Of a stretch of DNA of 64,000 nucleotides, positions 47,818-57,528 are shown piece after piece. The position numbers and the translations under genes are program-made. The number at the start of each line of letters is the position of its first letter. Within the stretch, counting starts at the first letter, position 1. Below the pieces are notes generated by a model. The model worked only from the letters and a program-made list of their open reading frames with translations, ran no database searches and was not told the origin of the DNA. This DNA is from Russula earlei. Lineage: Eukaryota; Basidiomycota; Agaricomycetes; Russulales; Russulaceae. Where the stretch lies: positions 1 through 64,000 of the forward strand of contig JAGFNK010000272.1 of assembly GCA_025769875.1 (NCBI GenBank). The letters run 5' to 3'.

Positions 47818-49663
47818 TGTCAAGACTCACTGTTGAACTATCCAAGAGTGAGGAGTAAACTCGAAGATGAGTTGATAGATGTCTAAGATGGTGTGGGCAA
47901 GAAGTAGAGTCCAAAGCAGTACCAAATACCAAAGAGGTATAGTTACTGGTAGAGTCGAGCAGGTATGCAGGGAAGAAGCCAGAATGATCACAAGGGGATG
48001 GTCTTTAAAGGAGTATCCCAGGGGTGGAGAGTGCCGTAAACAAATGGACAGTCTGAAGACTGTCCATTACTTTATTGAGTGCTTATATACTACAAGAGAA
48101 CTGCTAAATAGGGAACAAGTCATAACCTTGTTATCAAGCACAATAGATGGATGAGTAAGAAGTTGGAGTATGCTTACTGAGCATGCTCAGTCATGCTCAG
48201 TAAGCTGCTGAGTAAGAGGGCTCTTAATGATGAGTAAGAGCCTCTACTGTCCACGTGTTCACTGCTCTAGTACACATGCAAAGCACCTGATTCATTTGCT
48301 CTTAGTTAGTTTAGGGCCGGTCATTTGGGGACTTGTAGTTTGGTTCAAGAAATAGAGTTGTCTATAAGGCCCCTTATATAGTTCTATTAGGGTCCTTAGA
48401 GTTGACCTTAATACTTCTGCTAAGGTCCTTAGTATTGCTTTGTAGTTTGTTCTATAGTTATTAGAGTTAGTGTCACGGTAACTAGCCGTGTCAGTTCACA
48501 AGCAGAAAGCAAGTCGATGATAGAGATGTGTTCAAGAAACGGGCTGGTTCCCGTGTATAGTGAGTAAGGATCCCTGCAGCGGTCGAAGTGTTTTATGCTA
48601 AACAGGTTATGGCCAATAGACCCTTCCTAGTACGACTCGGTCCGTTGAGAAGCTAGGGTAAGTTTGTAATGAGATAGACTAGGGCTGGTTCCACTAGCTA
48701 TATGCGTTCAAGTCCGTCGGGACCTTGAACAACGCAGAGAGAGTAGAGGAAGGTAGGTCTTAAAGGAGGAGAGCTCTTCTCAGGAGAGTGAAGAGAGACT
48801 CTTAGGGAAGGAAGGGAAAGGCGAAGAGTAGATGGTGGATGGTGTGTTGAGAGTTGATGAAATGGAGAGGTAGTTGTGAGTTAAGTTTGTGAGAGTGAAG
48901 TGGGTTGCAGGCGAATATGTTTGGACAAGAGTAGGTTGGATTCTACAAGAGACCAAGCTTAGGGCTTTGGTCACAAAGTACTGAGCTTATATATACAGGA
49001 GAAGCGCAGCAATAGCTGCGCTTTGACTGTGCTACTAGTATAGTAGGAGTCATAATAAGTAGGAGTCGTAGGAATGAGGCCACGAATGAGTCAGAACCAA
49101 GTAACTGTGCTGCACAGTAGGTGCGCAGCATTGCACAGTCGAAAGTAAGAAGTGAACCTAAATGGAAAGAGAACCAAACAAAGGGAAAGTAACAGCAATC
49201 CAGTGTTACCTGGACATGTATGGATCACATGATAACACAGAAAGGATCACGAGACGTAAGAGATCACAAGACCAGTAAGTAAAGGGACGTATGCGAGCAA
49301 GCAGTCCATAGCAAAAGGTAAGAAATAAACGTAAAAGGAAAATGGTATAACAGTTAGTATAATAACGTGTTGTAGGGTCTTTAGTATTGTGTTAGTGCCT
49401 ATTGTAGGGCACTTAGAGTCGTCCTAAAGGGTCCTTAGGGAGGCTATAATACTGTCCTTTATTGCTAGAAGGGTTGCCATTAAGTGGGGCTTGCTGTATG
49501 TCGATTGTGCTGAGAATCGCTTGCGCAACAATGTGCATGCAATATTGTGGACACCTCTACTCACCCCTTTTGTCCGTGTGAACAGGGTGACACCATAGGG
49601 ACTGGGTTTCCTCTCATAAGGAAGGGTCCTTCAAGGGCCCTCTCCAGAGAATGGTTCATGACA
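47818..49663 (-). mobile_element. Solo LTR, family B, copy 2, interrupted by another LTR
   Basis: On the minus strand it begins TGTCATGAACC (49663) and ends AGTCTTGACA (47818), matching 6619-7582 over its length once the nested LTR at 48471-49352 is removed. The flanks GGAGA and CCAAC do not form a duplication, which suggests recombination or rearrangement at this locus. Confidence 0.8.
48471..49352 (-). mobile_element. Solo LTR, family D, 882 bp, nested in family B copy 2
   Basis: The plus strand reads TGTCACGGTAAC at the left and GGTATAACA at the right; the exact 5-bp duplication GTTAG flanks it (48466-48470 and 49353-49357). The uninterrupted family B copy at 6619-7582 shows the empty site. 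A TATA motif (TATATAAGCTCAG on the minus strand, near 48990) suggests transcription in the minus direction. CpGs are frequent here, in contrast to everything around it, so this is one of the youngest insertions in the block. Confidence 0.9.
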
Positions 49664-50738
49664 CCAACACAGTCAAACAACTTGTCAAGGATATCAGCTC
49701 ACTCTCTAGCTCTTTGTTGGATGCTGTACCAGCCCCCTCCCATGCCATGTGTTCACTCTCCCTTCTCCCTTCATTTCCTTTTCCTTTCTCATGCACTCAC
49801 CTCTTGACAACATCCCTGCCACACTCCTTGCCCCATGTCAGCAGACTATGACAACAGCTCAAGTCAATTGCTGTCGATGTCACTTTCCTCAGCTCCAGCC
49901 CACTTGTCCTTAAGCATCATCCTCACCTGCCACATGTCTACACATGGACCTGGATGATGCAGGCATGTCATCATCAACGCACTATGCGAGGGCTTGCTGG
50001 CCCTAGTGTCTCAACTCTGATGTCATCACCTCATGCTCGTGGATTCATGGTAGGAAGAACAGGACTCTTGAGTAGCACTTTTGTATTTAAGTAGCTACCA
50101 TCTTGTACAATAGCTCAGGGGAATTGAATCAAGAGCTTTTGCCTCTGCAATAAACTTCTCATCTGCCTGTGAACCATTCCCTCAAGAACACTCACACACA
50201 CTCTCTCTCTTGCACATGTGCATTGCATTCCAGGGCATGACCTTGCTCCTCTCTGTCCCTTTCATCCCTCGTGTGTGCAGGCCACAGCTGCACTGCAAGA
50301 TTGGCTGTAGTACATTATATTGAATTTTGCACATTAATACATTTCCATTGACCATAATACGGCTGTATTGCTACCATACCATCAGAGCTCAAGAGTATCC
50401 AGTATATGGATGGTATATGGTCACCCATATCCATCAACCTACCATGCATTGTACAGCCATGGCCATAATATGGATGGTGTGCAGCCCTACTACTGATTGA
50501 TGATGAGGAGACAATGTATTGGTCTGAGTAGCTTAGTATCTTCCCATACTATCATCAGTGACCAACCTGCAGAAACAACATTTTATTTATGTACAAAAGC
50601 CATGGCCCAGGCCAAGCCAAGCCAGAGCCAAGCCATAATTGATGGCTTTGGCCTGGCCAGGGATTTTCATAAGCCAAAGCCACCTCAGGCCAAGCCAAAG
50701 CTGGGGCTTTCAGGCCAAGCTGGGCCAGAAAAACCCTA
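49664..50738 (+). mobile_element. hAT fragment with foreign inserts
   Basis: 49664-49740 matches an internal part of the hAT element at 45868 (CAGTCAAACAACTTGTCAAG), and 50485-50738 matches its right end, finishing AAAAACCCTA with the same GGCC-rich subterminal repeats. The left end is missing. Between the two hAT parts are a segment (about 49740-50180) also present inside the hAT copy at 59594, and an AT-rich stretch (about 50290-50484) that may be a further small element. Confidence 0.6.
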
Positions 50739-50819
50739 GCTGAGACCTTCCTCCCTCCTCCCCACTGACAACCCTTCTCATCCATGTTCCAGACATTCTC
50801 CCAAGGGATATCAAGGTCA
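50739..50819. other. Spacer between hAT fragment and LTR C
   Basis: 81 bp, no feature seen. Confidence 0.3.
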
Positions 50820-51426
50820 TGAAGTGTTATGGCATCATGGCTGTTGGAGCATTAGCTCTAGTTCAGTGGGGGCCAAGTCCCTGGGCTTGGTTTGGTGGTT
50901 CAATGGGGGGGACCAGCTCAAAGAGAACAGTTCAAGCATTTAGCATCTTAAGACTAAGTCAAACAGTGACTAGTCCACAGACAGAGTTGATCTTCTGGTT
51001 GTTTCACAGAGGAGGAGGATGATGAGCTAGAGGCAGAGCAGGAAGAGGATCACAAGGGTTCCTTGTGGTGAGCTCAAGTCAAGCAGAGTATAGGCCAGCA
51101 CAAGTGACTTATGATTGAGAGAGGATACAGGGCAAGGGATGCAACAGGAAGTGAGACAAAGCTAAGCTTGGGATATTCCCCAGCTTCTACAGGCACTTAA
51201 ATACTGTATGTAGCAAGGCTGTACAGTACTATATGTAGAACGATATATAAAGCTAGACCAGTAGCAAAAAGGGATCAGACAATAGATGAAACACAAGAGA
51301 TGAAACAATAAGAGACAATCACAATCAAGGGATGAAACTGTAACCAAGGGAACAAGGGTAGAATGTAAATTTAGTAACAAAAAGGTTCAAGGGTTAGAGG
51401 CAAGTCAAGAGGGGTAGATCACAACA
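50820..51426 (-). mobile_element. LTR family C, copy 1 (607 bp)
   Basis: On the minus strand it begins TGTTGTGATCTACCCC and ends with TTCA, aligning with the adjacent copy 2. A TATA-like TATTTAAG lies on the minus strand near 51198. It directly abuts copy 2 with no internal region between them. Confidence 0.55.
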
Positions 51427-52312
51427 TGAAGAACCTTTTCAAGTATTATGGCGTCGCAGCTGTTGGAGCGTTAGCTCAGGGTTCAGTGGGGCCAAGTCCC
51501 TATGATTTGGTTCAAGGGTTCAGTGGGGCTGGCTCAAAGAGACCAGATCAAGGGTTTAACATCTCAAGGCTGAGTCAGATAATGACTCAGTCTGCAGACA
51601 GAGTCAATCTCCTGGTTTCACAGAAGAGAAGGACGATAAGAGAGAGGCAGAGGAGGAAGAGGAACACAAGAGTTCCTTGAGGTGTGCTCAGGTCAAGCAA
51701 GATGTAAACCAGCATGAGCAAGTTGTGATTGAGAGTGTGTACAGGGCAAGGGATGTGACAGGAAATGGGACAAAGCTAAGCTTGGGACATTTCACCAGCT
51801 TCTACAGGCACTTATTGCCATTTTCAGCGCACTTGGCAGAGCTTGAATTCCACCCAAATCGGCATAGAAACCCCCTCAAACATGTGGGATAAATATCTCC
51901 TTCAAAACAGCTTCAATTCATATGAAATTTATTGTCCCTGAATCACCTGAATGAGGGCTAGGCAGCCCCATTGTTTTCATGAGATTTGAGTGAGAATTGG
52001 TGGAGCTGGACTCAAGCCACCTCCACATGTGTATTAGATGAATTACAACTCAAAATCATGGTCTATATCTATTATTTTTCCCTCATGTTGTACCCATGGG
52101 CTGTCTTGAGGCAGCCCCATAGTGTTTTTGACTCAAGTGTTGTGGTGTGCAACGTTGTTTCCAGTGCAATTGGAGTCACGGCCACCCACTCATCACCCCT
52201 CTTGCCTCTCGATTCTGACCATCCTTCTTGTTTTTCACAGACAGAGAGGAGTGTGTTGCAAAGAGGGGTCCTATTCTGAACTCTTTCTACTACAGAGTAG
52301 CTAGGGTGTTTT

Positions 52313-52560
52313 TATATACAGGAGAGAGGTACTAGAGATGAAAGGCATGAAAGTGAATCAAGACTGGTTGAGATGGGAGGGGAGCAGTCCCAGCTGGAAT
52401 GCTGAGTGCAGACATGGACATGAAGATGGCTTCTTGAGGCAGACAGAGGGAAGAGCAGGCAAAATAGGATCTTTTTGAACTGAGTAGCTAAACAGTTTAT
52501 ATACAGGAGAGAAGGTACTAGAGATGAAATGCATGAAAGAGAATCCAGACTGGTCGAGAC
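52313..52560. repeat. 184-bp tandem duplication with TATA-like core
   Basis: TATATACAGGAGAGAGGTAC at 52313 recurs as TATATACAGGAGAGAAGGTAC at 52497, each followed by AGAGATGAAA.GCATGAAAG. The same core is found at 9309 and, less similar, in the solo LTR near 48995. On the minus strand it reads as a TATATAAAA promoter. Confidence 0.6.
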
Positions 52561-52913
52561 GGTCGAGGTGGTCGTGAAAGGCTTGAGACGCAAACGTGTC
52601 TAGTGTGCCGAGGTGTGCGTGCACGCGTGGTCGGTGGCGAGGGCTGGGCAATGCGATCGAGGTCTTGATGTTGCACATGAGATGGCTTGTGGTGTGCGGT
52701 CAGTGGACTGCCTGGAACGAGAGGGAGGTGGCAAGGGATGAAAGGGAGCTGAGGTGTCAGTCTCATGTCATGTCGTGTCGCATTTTCGCATGTGATTTTG
52801 AGGCCAGCCATAATCTTCCTTACACCTCCCGGGGGCTTGAAACTTTGACCATCCTCAGTCAAGCATCTGAATGCGAGTGTTTTGAGCCTTTCGCGTCTGA
52901 ATTGAGGCAGCGG

Positions 52914-54863
52914 TCATGGCTGCTTGTGCTGCGGAAGATGCGAAGGCGGCGATCGGTGATGGCAATGATGGAAGAGGCGAGGGTGATGGGAAACGGAGGT
53001 GATGGAGACAAGGGTGGTGGTGATGAGAGGCGGCTGCATGGCAGTGGTGTTGTCTTGTGGCAGTGGCAGCGTGGTCATCTCCATTGCAGGTGGTGGCAGC
53101 AGGCGTGGATGAGGAGCAAAGGTGTAGATGGTGAGCGTGAGTTCGTAGATAGAGACGTAGGTGGCGAGGACTCGAGAAAGAGGATGCGTGAGGTGGCTTG
53201 TGTGGGGGTGGGATCTGTCGTCTTGTGGTGGCAGTGGCGGGGTCATCTCCACCGCAGGTGTTGGCAGCAGATGTGGGTGAGAGCATGCAAACAGATGGGG
53301 AGGCGATGTGGGAGGCGGCATGCAGTGTGCTGTTGGCGTCGGTGACTGCTTCTCCTGTGGCGGCGGCTTCTGCTCCTGTTGTGGCGTGTTGTGGCTAAGT
53401 TCATGGCCAAGGCCTTCTTGGTCTTCTGGGGTGGTGCTGGTGGCGAGGGGTTGCGATGGTGCGGCAGTGCTGGTGTCGCATGAAACTACTAAAGCGGTGG
53501 CTGAGACTGAGAAGACTGAGGCTGAGACTGAGAAGGTGGCAGCGGACTGAGCTGGTGCGATGGTGGAGGTGGACGGGGTGGAGGTGACGACTGAGGGCGA
53601 TGCAGGGGCGACAGTGGCTGTGGCTGACAAGGGTGTGGCGGTGGTGGCTTGTGAGATGGTGGTGGAGGCAGTGGCGTGTGGCGCTAAGACGTCGGTGGCT
53701 GAGGCTGAGGCTACAGCAGTGGCTGATGAGACTAAGGTGGCTGGCAAGGCTAAGAGCACAGTGGTGGCAGTTGACTGATCTGAAGCTGGGGTGATGGAGA
53801 TGGCTGGCAAAACTAGGGGTGCAGTGGCGGTGGCTGAGACTGAGAAGGCTGAGGCTGAGGGCAGGGTGGAGACGGCGGCGGCTGGCGATGCTGGTGCTAT
53901 GACAGACTGGGCTGAACTGACGAGTATGGGCGAGGCTAAGACAGAGACTGATGCAAAGTCAGTGGCTGGCATGACTGAGGCTACTGTGGTGATGGACGAG
54001 GCGACGGATGAGACTGAGGGCGACGAGACAACTGAGGGTGTGGGAGCAGATGAGACGAAGGCAGGGCTGGCAGACGAGGCTGCGAGGGCTGAAGCGGTGG
54101 GCAGCGCTAAAATGTCTGTGGGCGAGGTTGAGATGGTGGTTGTGCATGGAGCTGAGACAGTGGCCATAGCAGGCGACACTGAGGGTGTGGGAGCTGGTTG
54201 GGCAAAGACGGGGACAGTGGCGATAGGCAATATCATGGCTGAGGCTACAGCGGCGGGGACAGATGAGGTGGCGACGATGGTGAATGCGGGCGATGCTGGG
54301 ATGGCGAGGGCAGGTGGAGCTGAGGCGATGATGGCTGGCGAGTCGAGGATGGTGGTGGTGAACAAGGTGACGGGAACGGCAGATGAGGTGGGAACCACAG
54401 GGATGATGGGCAAGGCAGGTGAGGCGGAGGCGATGGTGCATGATGTAGGGACGGAGGCTGGAGAGGGCATGGGCACAGGGTATGTGTAGTCGCCTTCATC
54501 TTCGTCTGCAGAGCAGAGTTGGCATTCCCACTGAATGTCACAGGGATGCTGAGAGAATATCTTGACTAGTGTGTCGAATACTTCTTGGAAATCGACAAAG
54601 TGCCTCTGCTGTTCATTTGGGTGCCAGGGGCCAAGATGTTGGGAGACCATCCAGCGGTCATCCGGGTGGAGTCTGAGCCAGAATGACTTGTCGCAATCTT
54701 CATAGCACAGGTGGCACACATGGACAAGGGGACCGCAGATTGCCCTGAAACTCCGGTAGTATTTGTCTACATCTTCCCGGTCACACATGTGGAGTCTTGA
54801 TGAGGAGGCGATAAGGTCCTCCAGATCCCACTTGAGCTTGAGGTATTCTAACTGAGTCAGCAT
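52914..54863 (-). CDS. Gag-like protein with long Ala/Ser/Thr/Pro tail (649 aa)
   Basis: The ATG at 54863 gives MLTQLEYLKLKWDLEDLIAS. Residues of about 35-115 resemble the gag core of basidiomycete Ty3-type elements: YYRSFRAICGPLVHVCHL, then SFWLRLHPDDRWMVSQHLG (the Phe-Trp, His-Pro-Asp-Asp signature), then DFQEVFDTLVKIF. After residue 140 follows about 500 residues of Ala, Ser, Thr, Val and Pro with no structure I recognise, probably disordered. No zinc knuckle and no pol are present. The frame is intact over 650 codons inside an otherwise decayed block, which argues for youth or selection. The C-terminal 140 residues read across the LTR-like sequence. Confidence 0.55.
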   Translation of the reverse strand: MLTQLEYLKLKWDLEDLIASSSRLHMCDREDVDKYYRSFRAICGPLVHVCHLCYEDCDKSFWLRLHPDDRWMVSQHLGPWHPNEQQRHFVDFQEVFDTLVKIFSQHPCDIQWECQLCSADEDEGDYTYPVPMPSPASVPTSCTIASASPALPIIPVVPTSSAVPVTLFTTTILDSPAIIASAPPALAIPASPAFTIVATSSVPAAVASAMILPIATVPVFAQPAPTPSVSPAMATVSAPCTTTISTSPTDILALPTASALAASSASPAFVSSAPTPSVVSSPSVSSVASSITTVASVMPATDFASVSVLASPILVSSAQSVIAPASPAAAVSTLPSASAFSVSATATAPLVLPAISITPASDQSTATTVLLALPATLVSSATAVASASATDVLAPHATASTTISQATTATPLSATATVAPASPSVVTSTPSTSTIAPAQSAATFSVSASVFSVSATALVVSCDTSTAAPSQPLATSTTPEDQEGLGHELSHNTPQQEQKPPPQEKQSPTPTAHCMPPPTSPPHLFACSHPHLLPTPAVEMTPPLPPQDDRSHPHTSHLTHPLSRVLATYVSIYELTLTIYTFAPHPRLLPPPAMEMTTLPLPQDNTTAMQPPLITTTLVSITSVSHHPRLFHHCHHRSPPSHLPQHKQP

Positions 54864-55660
54864 GCTGACGGAGTGTGGCGTGTGGTGAAGACAGATGGCA
54901 GGTCGACGCAGGCAGTGTGACTGGTGTGGCTGCGACTGTGGGTGTGGAGGGCCAAATGTGAGTTGGAAGGGAGCGGTGCGACTGATGCAGCTGAGACAGT
55001 GGGTGTGGTGGGAATGAGGGCAAAGGATGGTCAGAATGGAGAGGTGAGAGGGGCAATGAGTGGCTGGCTGTCACTCCGATCACACTGAAAACAATGTTGC
55101 ACACCACAACACTTGAGTCAAAAACACTATGGGGCTGCCTCAAGACAGCCCATGGGTACAACTTGAGGGAAAAATAATGGATATAGACCATGATTTTGAG
55201 TTGTAATTCATCTAATACACATGTGGAGGTGGCTTGAGTCCAGCTCCACCAATTCTCACTCAAATCTCATGAAAACAATGGGGCTGCCTAGCCCTCATTC
55301 AGGTGATTCAGGGACAATAATTTTCATATGAATTGAAGCTGTTTTGAGGGAGATATTTATCCCACATGTTTGAGGGGGTTTCTGTGCCAATTTGGGTGGA
55401 ATTCAAGCTCTGCCAAGTGCGCTGAAAATGGCAATAAATACTGTATCTATCGAGGCTGTACAGTACTATATGTGGAACAATAGATAAATGGTAAGCCAAT
55501 AGCAAAAGGGATCAATCAAAGAGATGAAACATTGGAAAATAAGGTGACAGCTGTCAATCAGTATCAAGGGATGAAACAGTAACCAAGGTAATGGGGTGGA
55601 CAGGAGAGAACAATAGTATAGGTGGTTAGTAACAAGTCAACAAGGGGGTAGATCATGACA

Positions 55661-56290
55661 CCAAGAAGCATCAAGTGATCTGTGATGGTCATGTGGTTGA
55701 AACATTGGGCACATTTTGGATCAAGGCCTGAGGGCTTCCCAAGTTTAAGGCTTGGGTGTCAAGCAAGGAACCTGGCAATCCACTGTTTGCCTAGCCTGAT
55801 GCAACCACCTGTGATGTCCTGGACCTTCTTTCCCAGTGTCCATTTGTTGAGAGGTACACTTTGGTTACTGAGTTTGTTGAGCCATTTGACAATGACATGT
55901 TCCTGTATGATGCTGAGAATTAGCACACTTGTTGGCACTTAAATTATGTTGGTAAAATGTCACAGTGGGCCAGAAAACCACAAACTGGTCTATTATCATG
56001 GTACAAACACTCTCAGTCCATAGGAAATATATTGCTGATATGAGAAAAAAATGGGAAGGATCAGTTCACTCCTTGTGTCTCAATGTTAAAAATATGTGAT
56101 TCACTCCTCATACTGTAGCTTCTGCTGACCTCAACCTCAATTACAAATCAGGAAAAAATTGTAGGAATGTTCCTAATACCTATAACCTCTCAGATCATAA
56201 ATTTGGAGAAGATCGGAGATGTTTTGGGGCTTAGAAAGTGCTATCAGTGTGGTGGTGAAACACTAGTACCCATGGTGAAACACTCAGTAA
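55661..56290 (+). repeat. Decayed coding-like remnant at the right edge of the block
   Basis: One plus-strand frame, 55660-55922, reads protein-like (VICDGHVVETLGTFWIKA, then LLSQCPFVERYTLVTEFVEP) with two stops. I do not recognise it. The block ends with two inverted copies of GTGTTTCACCA near 56245-56278. Confidence 0.3.
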
Positions 56291-56842
56291 CGACCGTAAG
56301 CAATATTATTACCGAAAAATAGTTGAAGAGCGGCATTTGTAATCCGACAAACCTCAGGGATGCGGAACTCTGGAACCAAGCGCTACATGCAGATGCATGG
56401 CCCGGTCTTCGTAGTGCGACGAGTCGGGTGTAGGAGACACGCGAATACTTAGCGCAATAGCGCTTAGCTTCCAGCTTCGCATCATGGAGCACTGAGGCAC
56501 TGAGGCACTGGTTGCCTCGCTATTATTAGGCCGACAAATGGTATGTTGCTGCACAGTGACGAGTGGGCACCTCAGTGGGCGCCTCAACAGGTTGATGGCC
56601 TGTCAAATTCGCTTGAGATTACGGCTCATGGCACCTCTTGCTTTGATTTCACTATCTCATGACAACGAGCAGCTCTCTCGTCTCACCATTGCTGATGTAA
56701 GCCCCTCGAGTCTGAAATGAGTTCAAGTAGCGTCCATGCTGTCGCGGTTACCGTTGTATTCAGAGCCCGGAAACCGGCAACGACAACGCATCGATGAATC
56801 AGATAGCAAGACAATGTAGTTGCTGGCTGTCTCTGCAGCATC

Positions 56843-56927
56843 TGTCGGAAAATTGGGAGGCCATTATTACACTATTGTATCTGAATATAATATAATAGCA
56901 TCATGATGGCCTCCCGATTTTCCGACA
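56843..56927. mobile_element. 85-bp hairpin MITE
   Basis: Arms of 22 bp (TGTCGGAAAATTGGGAGGCCAT and its near-perfect complement) surround an AT-rich loop of about 40 bp. No coding sequence. It may be a tiny non-autonomous element or a transcribed hairpin. Confidence 0.65.
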
Positions 56928-57089
56928 ATTCACCTGCCGGTCTAATGGCAACTTATAAGTAACACAAGAGGAACATTCGATTCCTACTCTCAGGTACTGG
57001 TTGCCGACAATTGTTCTCAACGCCGCAGTCTTATTCGACTTCCACTCACTCCTTTCCCTAAAACTACAATCCCAATCATAAATATAAAA

Positions 57090-57528
57090 ATGCGTGCATC
57101 CTCTGTTTTTGCCATTTTCTGCCTTGCCGTTGGTGTCAGTTTCGGGCCAGCATTCGCCATTCATTCTATCGAGTCCGCCTACCTCTTCCGTGATATTTAA
57201 CTTAGGCTGACTTTGCAGATCTGAGCGGGACTATGGCTCACCCCTCTCTACAATGGCACCCCCAAGACACAAAAGATCGTCACTTATGAGAAGAACGCCG
57301 CTCCCGTTCGATAAACACATCATTGTTCCATTCGCCACGTTGGCTGTCATGACGGGCTTAGTGGGAACGGGCATCGGGTTCTCTATACATGACACCGCAG
57401 CAGCAAAAAAGAAAAAGACGTCGAATAGGTAGGCGATTCTCACACGTATAACAACAGATATCATGATCAATCGTTCGCGTCCACAACCTAGGAGGCGCAG
57501 CGATGCGGTCAAACTCCTCAAAGCATGA
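57090..57528 (+). CDS. Small signal-peptide protein with a second hydrophobic segment (109 aa)
   Basis: Proposed exons 57090-57172, 57219-57428 and 57492-57528, with introns of 46 and 63 bp. If the second intron is retained the frame ends at 57432 (98 aa). MRASSVFAIFCLAVGVSFGP is a good signal peptide with likely cleavage after AFA. Then a basic stretch (RHKRSSLMRRTPLP), a hydrophobic segment (IIVPFATLAVMTGLVGTGIG) that could span a membrane, and a Lys/Arg-rich tail (AAAKKKKTSNRRR). I know no family. It could be a small type I membrane protein or a secreted peptide precursor. It sits alone between repeats. Moderate confidence because only splice logic supports it. Confidence 0.5.

Larger units (their letters stand above)
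51815..55434. mobile_element. 3.6-kb element with ~400-bp terminal inverted repeats and a gag-like gene
   Basis: The ends TTGCCATTTTCAGCGCACTT and its exact complement start inverted repeats of about 407 bp (51815-52221 and 55028-55434) that differ at only a few positions. A TA duplication flanks it, confirmed by the empty site in the neighbouring LTR. The only long gene inside encodes a retrotransposon gag-like protein on the minus strand; no transposase, reverse transcriptase or integrase is seen. A 184-bp tandem duplication with TATATACAGGAGA (52313 and 52497) resembles an LTR promoter. It looks like a DNA transposon whose interior was replaced by the 3' part of a retrotransposon. Confidence 0.7.
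51427..55660 (-). mobile_element. LTR family C, copy 2, interrupted by a 3.6-kb element
   Basis: Parts 51427-51814 and 55435-55660 together make about 612 bp and align with copy 1. On the minus strand it begins TGTCATGATCTACCCC. Copy 1 reads straight through the insertion point (CAGGCACTTAAATACTG), so it serves as an empty site and shows that the nested element duplicated only TA. Confidence 0.6.
45455..56290. repeat. CpG-depleted block of nested transposable elements
   Basis: Copies of GTGTTTCACCA lie at the left edge (near 45460 and 45627) and in inverted orientation at the right edge (near 56245 and 56268). Between these marks CpG is very rare except in one solo LTR (48471-49352); outside it is normal. 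The block holds the elements listed below. The edge motif may be the terminal inverted repeat of an outer host element, but no target duplication was found. Confidence 0.6.

Noticed and set aside
53198..54489. Plus-strand frames rich in Ala, Glu, Val and Thr opposite the gag-like gene
   Set aside because: They are the complement of the low-complexity Ala/Ser/Thr tail and show no independent coding signal.
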